Shown in pieces: positions 8,091 through 16,259 of a stretch of 38,626 bases of DNA; within the stretch, counting starts at the first letter, position 1, and every line of letters begins with the position of its first letter. The position numbers and the translations under genes are program-made. Location: assembly GCF_000282635.1 (NCBI RefSeq), contig NZ_AKIW01000081.1, forward strand, positions 1 to 38,626, in the 5' to 3' direction. A model generated the notes under the pieces. The model saw nothing but the letters and a program-made list of their open reading frames with translations, was not told the DNA's origin and searched no databases. The DNA comes from Variovorax sp. CF313 (GTDB taxonomy: Bacteria; Pseudomonadota; Gammaproteobacteria; Burkholderiales; Burkholderiaceae_C).

Positions 8091-9658
8091 TGCGCGGCGC
8101 GCCGGCTTCTCCTTCCGCCAACCTGTTCCGCCTGCTCGGCTTCGGTGCCGCCGGGCTCGCGCAGGCGCTTTCGATGGCCTCGCCCGTGGGCGGCAAGCCG
8201 CTGTGGTGGCTGCAGCTGATGTCGCTCGGTGCGTTCGTGTGGCTGCTCGACGGCCTGCGCGCGCAGGGCGCGGGCTGGCGTCGCGCCGGCCTGCATGGCT
8301 GGCTGTTCTCGACCGCCTGGCTCACCGGCAGCTTCTGGTGGCTCTTCATTTCGATGCACACCTATGGCGGGCTGCCGGCGCCGCTCGCGGCCATCGCCGT
8401 GCTGGCACTGGCCGCGGCGCTCGGGCTGTACTACGCGGTCGCGGCTGCGTGGTTCGTTGTTCGCGGACCGCAGGGGCGGGTGACAGGCGCGCTCGTCTTC
8501 GCGGCGCTGTGGACGCTGGCCGAGCTCGTGCGCGGCAGCTGGTTCACGGGTTTCCCGTGGGGCGCCGGCGGCTATGCGCATGTCGAAGGTCCGCTGGCCG
8601 CGCTGGCGCCGTGGGTCGGTGTCTACGGCATCGGTGCCGCAGCGGCGCTGGTCGTTGCGCTGGTCGTGCTGCATCGGCCGCCGCGCGTCGCCGAGCTCGT
8701 GCAAGGCCTGGTGCTGATCGCGCTCGTGTTCGCAGCGCCGCAACTGGTTGCGCCGCTGCGCAGTGACGTACAAGGTGCCAAGGGCTCGGCGGGCAACCTT
8801 CAATTGGCACTCCTGCAAGGCAACATCCCGCAGGACGAGAAATTCATTCCCGGCGGCGGCATCGAAACCGCGCTGCGCTGGTACGGCGAGCAATTGCGCG
8901 ACGCCAAGGCATCGCTCGTCGTGACGCCCGAGACTGCCTTGCCGCTCCTGCCGCAGCAGTTGCCGGCCGGCTATCTCGAAATGATCGAGGCGCGCTACAG
9001 CCAGGGCACGCAGGCCGCCATCGTCGGCCTGCCGATGGGAGGGCAGGGCACGTACAGCAATGCAGTGCTCGGCTTCCAGCCCGGCGCCGCGCGGCCCTAC
9101 GTCTACAGCAAGCACCACCTGGTGCCCTTCGGCGAATTCATTCCCCCGGGCTTCCGCTGGTTCATCCAGATGATGAACATCCCGCTCGGCGACTTCGCAC
9201 GCGGCGGGCTCGCGCAGGCGCCGTTCGTCTGGCAGGGCCAGCGCATCGCACCGAACATCTGCTACGAAGACTTGTTCGGCGACGAGATCGGGGCGAACTT
9301 CACGGACGAGGCCACGGCCCCCACCATCCTGCTCAACGTGAGCAACATCGCATGGTTCGGCGACACGGTGGCCATCGACGAACACCTGTCGATCTCGCGC
9401 ATGCGCGCGCTCGAATTCGCGCGGCCGATGGTGCGCTCCACCAATACCGGTGCGACCGTGGTGATCGATGCCGACGGCCGCGTGACGCACGAACTGCCGC
9501 GCCTCACGCGCGGCGTGCTCGAAGCCAGCGTCGAAGGCCGGCGTGGCCTCACGCCGTATGCGCGCTGGGTCGCGCCTTTCGGTCTGTGGCCGCTGTGGCT
9601 GCTGGCGATGGCCATCGTGGCCGCAGCCTTTGTGCTGCGCCGCCGCCGCCGCGATTGA
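8090..9658 (+). CDS. lnt: Apolipoprotein N-acyltransferase
   Basis: A 522-aa inner-membrane enzyme that adds the third acyl chain to the N-terminal Cys of lipoproteins. About six hydrophobic segments (residues 10-220) precede a periplasmic nitrilase domain. The catalytic triad can be assigned to E281 (TPETALPL), K341 (YSKHHLVPFGEF) and C391 (NICYEDLFG). A last hydrophobic segment (about 498-516) is followed by an arginine-rich end (LRRRRRD). Its ATG overlaps the corC stop. It ends only 3 bp before the stop of the convergent flavin oxidase gene. Length and motifs match E. coli Lnt (512 aa). Confidence 0.95.
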   Translation: MRGAPASPSANLFRLLGFGAAGLAQALSMASPVGGKPLWWLQLMSLGAFVWLLDGLRAQGAGWRRAGLHGWLFSTAWLTGSFWWLFISMHTYGGLPAPLAAIAVLALAAALGLYYAVAAAWFVVRGPQGRVTGALVFAALWTLAELVRGSWFTGFPWGAGGYAHVEGPLAALAPWVGVYGIGAAAALVVALVVLHRPPRVAELVQGLVLIALVFAAPQLVAPLRSDVQGAKGSAGNLQLALLQGNIPQDEKFIPGGGIETALRWYGEQLRDAKASLVVTPETALPLLPQQLPAGYLEMIEARYSQGTQAAIVGLPMGGQGTYSNAVLGFQPGAARPYVYSKHHLVPFGEFIPPGFRWFIQMMNIPLGDFARGGLAQAPFVWQGQRIAPNICYEDLFGDEIGANFTDEATAPTILLNVSNIAWFGDTVAIDEHLSISRMRALEFARPMVRSTNTGATVVIDADGRVTHELPRLTRGVLEASVEGRRGLTPYARWVAPFGLWPLWLLAMAIVAAAFVLRRRRRD

Positions 9659-9661
9659 GCC

Positions 9662-11032
9662 TCAGGCGACCCGTGCGCCCTTCACCGGCCAGTCGCGCAG
9701 CTTGCCGGGATTCAGCAGCCCCATCGGATCGAAGCGTTTCTTCACCGCGATGACCTCGGGCGGCAGCGGCCCGCCGGCCTTGCCGTCTTCCACGATGTTC
9801 ACATGCGGGTTGTTGATGTGCACGTTGTGCTCGCGGTGGATGCGCATGATCTCCTGCAGCCGCTCCTCGGTGCTGAAGCGCACCAGCTGCAGTCCGCTGC
9901 AGGTCATGAGGCCCGCAACGTTGCGGATGAACTCCAGGTGCATCATCACCTCGCCGCTCAGCAGCTTTTCCATCTCGATCACCTGCTCGACATGCCGGCC
10001 CGGTACGAAGCCGCTCTGCAGGTAGGTCAGCGTCGGATCGATCTTGAGCGCGTGCAGCGTCGTGTGGTTCCAGGTGAACTCCATCAGCGTGCGGTTGCTC
10101 TTCTGCACCTCGGCCGCCGTCTTGCGGTAGCTCACCGTGCCGCCGTGCGCCTCGGCCAGTTGCAGCAGCGCGGGCTCGCACGATTCCGCCACCAGCGACA
10201 GCACCGTGTGGCAGCCCGTCAGCAGGTGCGCCGCGAGTTGCGCCAGGTGGTCCGAGATGGGCGCGGCGAAGAACGCCACTTCGCGCTTCACGATGCCCGG
10301 CGCGTTCGCGAGCTTGTCGGCGAAGTGCAGTGCGCCCCCGAAGTTGTCGAAAGTGACCAGCGTCTCCAGCCATGGATGCGCGGGTGCCAGGGCAATTTCC
10401 AGTTCCAGCACCAGTCCGTTGGTGCCCCACAGATGGTGCATGCGCATCGCCTCGGCGCCGCGCAGCTCGACCACCTGCGGCTCCGCCTCGATGCTCATCG
10501 CGCGGATGCCGAGCACGTTGCCCGGTGCGCCCAGCGGCCCGTAGTTGATCGAGCCCACGCCGCCGAAGCCGCCGCCGAAGAGGCCGCCCAGCGTCGCGCT
10601 GCGATAGGTCGACGGCACGCAGCGCAGCTCCTGGCCCATGGGCTTGGCCTGCTTTTCCAACTCGCCCAGGCGAATGCCGGCCTGCGCGCGCGCCACGCCG
10701 GGCCGCACCCACAGGCAGCTGTTGTAGCCCGTCATGTCGAGCACCACGCCGCCGGCCAGCGGCGTCGTCTGGCCGTAGTTGCCGGTGCCGCTGCCGCGGA
10801 TGGTGATCGGCACGCCGCGGCGCGCGCAGGCGCCCACCACGGTGCGGATCTCTTCCTCGGTGCGCGGGCGCACGACCACGTCGGCGCGCTTGTCCTTGAG
10901 CTGGCGGTTGAGCACGGGGCTGAACCAGGAAAAGTCTTGCGACAGCCGCGTCACGCGGCTCTCATCGCTGATCCAGTCGAGGTCGGGCAGTTCGAGCAGC
11001 AATTGCTCGATGGCGGAAACGGGAGCATTCAT
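9662..11032 (-). CDS. GlcD/D-lactate dehydrogenase-type FAD-linked oxidase
   Basis: A 456-aa flavoprotein with an N-terminal PCMH-type FAD domain (about 48-225; RGVPITIRGSGTGNYGQTTP is the pyrophosphate-binding stretch, and GGLFGGGFGGVGSINYGP follows). It has a C-terminal FAD-oxidase domain ending FDPMGLLNPGKL, the usual family terminus. The family oxidises 2-hydroxy acids or related alcohols. The frame stays open far upstream. The ATG at 11032 is chosen because it lies 8 bp after the permease stop and gives a normal family length. It is the last gene of the importer operon, so it probably oxidises a late, possibly hydroxy-acid, intermediate. The substrate is not determinable. Confidence 0.87.
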   Translation of the reverse strand: MNAPVSAIEQLLLELPDLDWISDESRVTRLSQDFSWFSPVLNRQLKDKRADVVVRPRTEEEIRTVVGACARRGVPITIRGSGTGNYGQTTPLAGGVVLDMTGYNSCLWVRPGVARAQAGIRLGELEKQAKPMGQELRCVPSTYRSATLGGLFGGGFGGVGSINYGPLGAPGNVLGIRAMSIEAEPQVVELRGAEAMRMHHLWGTNGLVLELEIALAPAHPWLETLVTFDNFGGALHFADKLANAPGIVKREVAFFAAPISDHLAQLAAHLLTGCHTVLSLVAESCEPALLQLAEAHGGTVSYRKTAAEVQKSNRTLMEFTWNHTTLHALKIDPTLTYLQSGFVPGRHVEQVIEMEKLLSGEVMMHLEFIRNVAGLMTCSGLQLVRFSTEERLQEIMRIHREHNVHINNPHVNIVEDGKAGGPLPPEVIAVKKRFDPMGLLNPGKLRDWPVKGARVA

Positions 11033-11040
11033 GGTCAAGT

Positions 11041-11850
11041 TCAATCCTGGGAAAGTTCGCTCGCATGCCAGGAGCCCAGCGCCACCTTGGTGAGCCAGGC
11101 CATCAGCACGAAGAGCGCGACACCGGTGAGGGAAATGAGCAGCAGCGCGGCGAACATGCGCGGGATGTTCAGCTGGAAGCCCGCCTGCAGGATCTGGTAG
11201 GCCAGCCCCGCGCCGGAACCGCCCGTGCCCGCGACGAACTCCGCCACCACCGCGCCGATCAGCGCGAGGCCGCTGGAGATGCGCAGCCCGCCAAAGAAAT
11301 ACGGCAGCGCGCTCGGAATGCGCAGCCGCACCAGCTGCTGCCAGCGCGTGGCGCGGTTCAGCTTGAAGTAGCTCTGCAGGTCGGGGTCGATGCTGCGCAG
11401 GCCGAGCGTGGTGTTGCTGATGATGGGGAACAGCGCCACCAGCGCCGCGCACACCGTCATGGCGGCCACCGGGTTCTTCACCCAGATGATGATCAGCGGC
11501 GCGACCGCCACGATGGGCGTCACCTGCAGCAGCACCGCGTACGGAAAGAGCGCGGTCTCGATGCGCTTGCTCTGCACGAACAGGAACGAGACCAGAACGC
11601 CCGCCACCGTGGCCAGCAGGAACGACAGCACCGTGATCTTCAGCGTGACCAGCAGCGCATTGCCCAGCGGCGCCCAGTCGGTCACCAGCGTCTGCATCAT
11701 CAGGTAGGGCGAGGGCACGAGGTAGGGCGGCAGCTCCATCGCCACCACCATCCACTGCCACAGCGCGACCAGCACCACGCCGATCAGCACCGGGTAGAGC
11801 ACGCGCTGCACGCGCGGCTGGCTCAGCAGAGGTTTGACTGTCTTCTTCAT
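11041..11850 (-). CDS. ABC transporter permease (NitT/TauT/ThiX type)
   Basis: A 269-aa inner-membrane permease of the BPD_transp_1 family. About six transmembrane segments are seen, beginning VLYPVLIGVVLVALWQWMVV. The cytoplasmic EAA-like loop (YFKLNRATRWQQLVRLRIPSA) contacts the ATPase. The ATG overlaps the stop of the ATP-binding gene by 4 bp (ATGA), as expected for subunits made in fixed ratio. The composition (one SBP, one permease, one ATPase) matches importers of taurine, nitrate or thiamine-pyrimidine type. The ligand is unknown. Confidence 0.92.
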   Translation of the reverse strand: MKKTVKPLLSQPRVQRVLYPVLIGVVLVALWQWMVVAMELPPYLVPSPYLMMQTLVTDWAPLGNALLVTLKITVLSFLLATVAGVLVSFLFVQSKRIETALFPYAVLLQVTPIVAVAPLIIIWVKNPVAAMTVCAALVALFPIISNTTLGLRSIDPDLQSYFKLNRATRWQQLVRLRIPSALPYFFGGLRISSGLALIGAVVAEFVAGTGGSGAGLAYQILQAGFQLNIPRMFAALLLISLTGVALFVLMAWLTKVALGSWHASELSQD

Positions 11851-12677
11851 CGCGCGGTCTCCTCATCGGCACTGCTGGCGCGCAGCAGGCTGTCCTGCAG
11901 CTGCTTCGCGTAGCGTGCGAATTCGGGCGTCACCATGAAATCGGCGCTGCGCGGATAGGGCTCGTCGATGCGGAGCTCTTCCACCACCCGACCCGGCCGC
12001 GCCGCCATCATCACCACGCGGCTCGACAGGAACACCGCCTCGTGGATCGAGTGCGTCACGAAGATCACCGTGAGCTTCTTCTTGCGCCACAGCTCCAGCA
12101 GATCGGCATCGAGCTTGTGGCGAGTGATCTCGTCGAGCGCGCCGAAGGGCTCGTCCATCAGCAGCAGGTCGGGCTGCGTGACGAGGCCGCGCGCGATCGA
12201 CACGCGCATCTGCATACCGCCCGAGAGCGCGCGCGGCAGCGCATCGGCAAACTTTTCGAGCCCCACCAGCGCGAGCGATTCCGTCACCCGCGCATCGGCT
12301 TCCTTGCGCGGCACGCCGGCCAGGTCCAGCGGCAGGCGCACGTTGGTCTGCACGCTCGCCCACGGCATCAGCGTGGGCGACTGGAACACGAACGACAGCT
12401 TGTGCGGGCAGCTTTGGATCTGCGCCACCGGCTTGCGCCACACCAGCAGCCGGCCGTCGCTGGGTTCGAGCATGCCTGCCACCATCTTCAGCAGCGTGCT
12501 CTTGCCGCAGCCCGAGGGACCGAGCAGCGTGACGAATTCGCCTTCGGCGATGGACAGGTCCACCGGCAGCAGCGCCTGCGTGCCGTTGGGGTAGGTCTTC
12601 TCCGCCGAGAGCACTTCCACCGCGGGCACGGCAGGCTCCGCTGGCGGCGCGAGGGTGTTGGGTTCGATGCGATTCAT
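11847..12677 (-). CDS. ABC transporter ATP-binding protein (NitT/TauT/ThiZ type)
   Basis: A 276-aa ATPase with Walker A GPSGCGKST (about residues 54-62), a Q-loop (FVFQSPTLMPW), signature LSGGMQMRVSIARGL, Walker B LLLMDEPFGALD, and switch His in FVTHSIHEA. This set is intact, so it should be active. The best subfamily match by eye is the TauB/SsuB/ThiZ group. It sits 12 bp downstream of the substrate-binding protein gene and overlaps the permease gene. Confidence 0.94.
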   Translation of the reverse strand: MNRIEPNTLAPPAEPAVPAVEVLSAEKTYPNGTQALLPVDLSIAEGEFVTLLGPSGCGKSTLLKMVAGMLEPSDGRLLVWRKPVAQIQSCPHKLSFVFQSPTLMPWASVQTNVRLPLDLAGVPRKEADARVTESLALVGLEKFADALPRALSGGMQMRVSIARGLVTQPDLLLMDEPFGALDEITRHKLDADLLELWRKKKLTVIFVTHSIHEAVFLSSRVVMMAARPGRVVEELRIDEPYPRSADFMVTPEFARYAKQLQDSLLRASSADEETAR

Positions 12678-12689
12678 GAAGCGGAAGAC

Positions 12690-13673
12690 TCAGGGCAGAA
12701 CCTTGGCGTCCTTGACGAACTCGGTCGTGTAGGTCTTGGCGAGTTCGACCTTGGCGGGGTCGAGCAGCTTCGCGCTCACCAGGAAGTCGTAGCTGGCCTT
12801 CGCACGCGCATCCGTCATCACGCCGATGCCGAGCTTGGCCGCGTCGCCGCCGGTGACCATGCCCATCTCCTTGAGCTTGGCCACGCTGTAGGCCAGCTGG
12901 TCGTCGGTCATGTTGGGGTTGTCCTTCTTGATGAGGGCGTTGGCCGGCGCCGGGTCGGCGAGGTAGCTCTTCCAACCCTCGGCCGAGGCCTTCACGAAGG
13001 CGGCGACCTGCTTGCTGCGGTCCTTCACCGTCTTCTCCATGCACGACACGGTGGTCGCGTAGGCCGGGAAGCCGTGGTCGCTGAACATCAGCACGGTGCT
13101 CTTCACGCCGGCCTTCTGGATGGCGTAGGGCTCCGAGGTCAGGTAGCCCTGCTGCGCGCTGTTCTTGTCGGCCACGAAGGGCTGGATGTTGAAGGTGTAG
13201 GGGCGGGTCTGCTCGTCGGTGAAGCCGAACTTGGCCTTCAGCCACGGCCAGTAGCCGCGCTGGGCCTGCGCGCCGATCAGCAGCGTCTTGCCCTTCAGGT
13301 CCTCGAACTTCTTGACGTCGTCGTGCGCGATCAGCACCTGCGGGTCCTTCTGGAAGAAGGCCGCCACGTTGACCACCGGCACGCCGCCTTCGCGCACCTG
13401 CATCATCTGGATGTCGCTCGAACCCATGATGCAGTCGGCCTGGCCGGCGGCCATCATCTGCGTGATGTTGACCTGCGGGCCGCCCATCTTGATGGTCACG
13501 TCGAGGCCGTACTTCTTGTAGATGCCCAGCGCCTGCGCCTGGTAGAAGCCGCCGTGCTCGGCCTGCGCGTACCAGTTGGTCATGTAGGTGAACTTGTCCT
13601 CGGCCTGCGCGGGCGCGGTGGCGAGAAAAGCGATGGCGGCGGCGCCGGCGACGGACAGTGCGAAGGAGCGCAT
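12690..13673 (-). CDS. NMT1/THI5-like ABC substrate-binding protein
   Basis: A 327-aa periplasmic binding protein with a clear signal peptide (residues 1-23, MRSFALSVAG...APAQA|ED). The mature start contains NWYAQAEHGGFYQAQALG, the typical opening of NMT1/THI5-like proteins. These bind taurine, pyrimidine precursors, riboflavin or similar small molecules. The frame continues upstream for 50 residues, but the ATG at 13673 gives a proper signal peptide. Its partners are the ATPase and permease genes downstream. With a CodA-like and a creatininase-like hydrolase in the same operon, a nitrogen heterocycle or amide ligand is the best guess. Confidence 0.9.
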   Translation of the reverse strand: MRSFALSVAGAAAIAFLATAPAQAEDKFTYMTNWYAQAEHGGFYQAQALGIYKKYGLDVTIKMGGPQVNITQMMAAGQADCIMGSSDIQMMQVREGGVPVVNVAAFFQKDPQVLIAHDDVKKFEDLKGKTLLIGAQAQRGYWPWLKAKFGFTDEQTRPYTFNIQPFVADKNSAQQGYLTSEPYAIQKAGVKSTVLMFSDHGFPAYATTVSCMEKTVKDRSKQVAAFVKASAEGWKSYLADPAPANALIKKDNPNMTDDQLAYSVAKLKEMGMVTGGDAAKLGIGVMTDARAKASYDFLVSAKLLDPAKVELAKTYTTEFVKDAKVLP

Positions 13674-13744
13674 GGTGGGAACCTCTCGAAGGCTGGGGAG
13701 TTGAAGAAGCGAGAAAAGCGAAGGGGCCGTTGCAAGAAACAGGC

Positions 13745-14608
13745 TCAGGCGGGGTCGAAGCTCTGCTGGATGAAGCCCTGCTGGTGCCCACGCTCCCAGG
13801 TGGCTTCTTCGCGCACCACCCAACGCAGCGCATGCAGTTCGGTCAGCGCCTGTGCCCAGCTGTCGGAGAGCGTGTCGAGGATCTCTTTGCCCTGTTCGCG
13901 CGTGGCGGTGGTGGGGTCGCCGATCACGCCGCTCGGGCCGAAGTCGCGGGAGGTCCAGGCGCAGGCCGGGCGGCCGTCGGCCGACAGCAGCTTGATCGGG
14001 AAGGGCGGCGGAAAGTTGGCGACCGCGTGCTCCATGTGCACTGTCTCGGGCGCGAGCGCGAGCATCAGCGCGGTCTCGGAATGGCCGGCGTGCATCGCGA
14101 GCTTCTTCTCCTGCTCGCTCACCTGCTTGCTGGCTGCGCTCGGCAGGCGCGACACGCCGTGCGGCACCACCACGAAGTCGCCATGACGCAGGCGCAGTTC
14201 GCGCGCTGCCATCTCGAGCACCTGCGGCTGGCCGCCGTGGCCGTTGGCGAACAACAGCTTGCGAAAGCCTGAGCGGTAGACCGACTCGCCGATCTCGATC
14301 ACGGTCGAAAGCAGCGTGGTGCCGGTCAGCGTCATCGTGCCGGGGAAGTGCAGGTGCTCCTCCGACTTGCCGTAGGTGATGGTCGGCAGCGCGAAGGCGC
14401 GCACCTCGGCGGGGAGCTTTTCGAGCGCCTTGCCCATCACGCCCGAGCAGATCACGCTGTCGACCGAGCAGGGCAGGTGCGGCCCGTGCTGCTCGATCGC
14501 GCCGCAGGGCAGCACGATGACGGTGTTCTCGCGGTCGGGCAGCGCGGCGATTTCGGTCCAGCTCAGGTAGGGCAGGAAGCGGTGGGGCGGGATGTAGCCG
14601 TGGAGCAT
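13745..14608 (-). CDS. Creatininase-family hydrolase
   Basis: A 287-aa member of the creatininase (creatinine amidohydrolase) fold. Metal-ligand motifs are visible: E39 and H41 in GAIEQHGPHLP, D50 in CSVD, H124 in NGHGGQ, and E178 in AGHSETALML. The family opens cyclic amides (creatinine) or removes formyl groups (archaeal FAPy deformylase ArfB) and includes MftE. The active-site scaffold is intact. It lies between the CodA-like gene (25 bp upstream) and the substrate-binding protein gene, and probably acts on the imported compound or its deaminated product. Creatinine itself is possible but unproven. Confidence 0.88.
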   Translation of the reverse strand: MLHGYIPPHRFLPYLSWTEIAALPDRENTVIVLPCGAIEQHGPHLPCSVDSVICSGVMGKALEKLPAEVRAFALPTITYGKSEEHLHFPGTMTLTGTTLLSTVIEIGESVYRSGFRKLLFANGHGGQPQVLEMAARELRLRHGDFVVVPHGVSRLPSAASKQVSEQEKKLAMHAGHSETALMLALAPETVHMEHAVANFPPPFPIKLLSADGRPACAWTSRDFGPSGVIGDPTTATREQGKEILDTLSDSWAQALTELHALRWVVREEATWERGHQQGFIQQSFDPA

Positions 14609-14633
14609 GGAAGAGTCCTTGTGGAGGGAGTCG

Positions 14634-15905
14634 TTATTGGGGAACGAAGGGCGCCGGGTCGCCGTGCGTGACGCGGCCTTCCCGCAGCACCACGCGGCCG
14701 GCAGTGCGCGAGGGCCAGCCGTGGCGGTCGGCCTGGGTGAAGAGCACGAGGTCGGCTCCCTGGCCCACCAGCGTGGGTTCGGCGTCCGGGGCTTCGCGCC
14801 GCAGCCAGTCGCCGCGGCACAGCGCCTGCGACCATTCGTCGAAAGGCTCGTCGAGCTGCGCCACCAGCGCGGCCGTGCCCAGCGCTTCGACGGGGTCGAA
14901 GCTGCCGACGCGGCAGAACGGGTCCTGCACGTTGTCGCTGGCGAAGAGCAGCGGAATGCCGCGCTCGCGTGCTTCCTTCACCAGCGTGATGCCGCGCAGG
15001 CGCGGCGTGCGGCCGGTGACGGCGTCCTGCAGCAGCAGGTTGGTGGCGGGCAGCGACACCACCGTGATCGGCGCGCGCGCCACCGCATCGAGCGTGGCGA
15101 AGGCCTGCGCCTCGGGCTGTGCCGCGAGCGCGCAGATGTGGCCGCAGACCACGCGGCCTTCGTAGCCGATCTCGCGCAGGATGCGGGCCGTGGTCTGCAG
15201 GCCGACCGCCGAGGCGTTGAGCTCTTCGTCGACATGCAGGTCGATGTCGAGGTCGCAGGCCTGCGCCGACACCAGCAGGTTGCGCAGCGCGCTCTCGCTC
15301 CAGTTGGTGGAGTGCACGAAGCCGCCGAGCAGCGCGTGCGGCCCGGTGGCCTTGACCTGCTTCGCGAGCCGCATCGCCTGCGCCGCGTCTTCGAACAGCG
15401 GCAGCTTGATGAGGCTCACCTGTTCCAGCCGCAGCTTGCCAGCCCATTCCTGCGCCAACTCGGCCATCACCGGCCAGGCCATCGGCACGGTATCGGGCTC
15501 CCACCAGTCGACGTGCGTACGCAGGTGTGTGGTGCCGCATTCCCAAGCCCACTGCAGGCCGCGCGCGGCGCGTTCGCGCACATCGGCGGGCGTCCAGTGC
15601 ACACGGTCGCTCAGCATCGCGTCGATGGCACCGAGCAGGCCGGGCTGCACCTGCCTCATGCGCGGCAGGGTAAAGGCCTTGTCGAGGTGCGTGTGGGCGT
15701 CGACGAAGCCGGGCAGCGCCAGCGTGCCGGCGAGATCCCAGCCCGTTGCCGGGACGTCGATCCCCATTGCAGGGCGCACCGACTGCACGCGCCCGGCCTC
15801 GATCGCGATGCGCGCCAGCACGGGCACACCGTCGCCTTGCGGCCAGTTCACCGGCAGCAGCCAGCGCGGCAGACGCACGTTGTCGAGCAGGGCGGGAGCG
15901 TTCAT
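14634..15905 (-). CDS. CodA-like amidohydrolase (cytosine deaminase family)
   Basis: A 423-aa metal-dependent hydrolase resembling E. coli cytosine deaminase. The ligands line up: H71 and H73 (HTHLDK), H224 (LHVDEE), H256 (CGH) and D324 (ASDNVQDPF), with E227 as the likely general acid/base. The residue after D324 is Asn, where E. coli CodA has the substrate-contacting Asp314 (recalled, not aligned), hinting at a substrate other than cytosine. Its ATG overlaps the stop of a 34-codon ORF (ATGA). It is first of the large enzymes in the operon. Alternatives are creatinine deaminase, isocytosine or triazine-type deaminases. Confidence 0.88.
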   Translation of the reverse strand: MNAPALLDNVRLPRWLLPVNWPQGDGVPVLARIAIEAGRVQSVRPAMGIDVPATGWDLAGTLALPGFVDAHTHLDKAFTLPRMRQVQPGLLGAIDAMLSDRVHWTPADVRERAARGLQWAWECGTTHLRTHVDWWEPDTVPMAWPVMAELAQEWAGKLRLEQVSLIKLPLFEDAAQAMRLAKQVKATGPHALLGGFVHSTNWSESALRNLLVSAQACDLDIDLHVDEELNASAVGLQTTARILREIGYEGRVVCGHICALAAQPEAQAFATLDAVARAPITVVSLPATNLLLQDAVTGRTPRLRGITLVKEARERGIPLLFASDNVQDPFCRVGSFDPVEALGTAALVAQLDEPFDEWSQALCRGDWLRREAPDAEPTLVGQGADLVLFTQADRHGWPSRTAGRVVLREGRVTHGDPAPFVPQ

Positions 15906-16006
15906 GCCACCTCGTACGCGGCGGCGCGCAGATTCAGCACCTCTTGGTGCGGCGCAGCATGGAAGCTGGTTTCGACCGGATGGTCGCAGGCGAAGAGCAC
16001 GTACAT
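15902..16006 (-). CDS. Putative 34-aa ORF coupled to the CodA-like gene
   Basis: The frame starts MYVLFACDHPVET, ends LRAAAYEVA, and its TGA overlaps the amidohydrolase ATG by 4 bp. That spacing is common for real, translationally coupled genes. The frame is open back to 16036 but has no other ATG, and no strong Shine-Dalgarno is seen. I recognise no family. It could be a small protein, a leader peptide that helps translate the next gene, or the degraded end of a former gene. Coding status is uncertain. Confidence 0.35.
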   Translation of the reverse strand: MYVLFACDHPVETSFHAAPHQEVLNLRAAAYEVA

Positions 16007-16012
16007 GATGTT

Positions 16013-16039
16013 TGACCGCTTAATCAGAGCAAGTGGTCA
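16013..16039. promoter_or_regulatory. Inverted repeat, candidate operator of the importer operon
   Basis: The arms TGACCGCTT (16013-16021) and AAGTGGTCA (16031-16039) pair with one mismatch around 9 bp. The repeat lies 7 bp upstream of the 34-codon ORF and about 107 bp upstream of the CodA-like start. Dimeric repressors of the GntR type use arms of this style, but no candidate regulator gene adjoins the operon in this window. Confidence 0.4.
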
Positions 16040-16230
16040 GGTAATGCAAGCGACGTGCCAGTGCGGGCGCACCGGTTTGGTTCTAGAGCGGTCGAGTTGC
16101 GCGATGGCCTCAGAAAGCTGCTTCGCTGCAGATGTGTTTCGTAACAGAAGTCACAGAAATCCGCAAAAACGCAACGGATTGGCGGGTGGCCTCGGCTCTT
16201 TACGTAACATCGACGCACTCTTTTTATAAA

Positions 16231-16259
16231 TTGTTAACTAAAATCCACATTTCCAAAAT
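16231..16259 (+). promoter_or_regulatory. Candidate promoter of the fimbrial operon
   Basis: TTGTTA (16231-16236) and CAAAAT (16254-16259) are separated by 17 bp, each matching the sigma-70 consensus at four of six positions. They would start a transcript about 45 nt before the pilin ATG. Alternative -10-like boxes TATAAA (16225-16230) and TAAAAT (16239-16244) have poorer -35 partners. The A/T-rich setting is typical of silencer-controlled (H-NS-like) fimbrial promoters. Confidence 0.35.

Noticed and set aside
7841..9490. 549-aa minus-strand frame opposite lnt
   Set aside because: Arg/His/Gln-rich antisense frame; lnt on the plus strand has its full catalytic triad.
12042..14186. 714-aa plus-strand frame across the ABC importer and creatininase genes
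   Set aside because: It is antisense to several genes with complete family motifs and spans their boundaries; no domain is seen.
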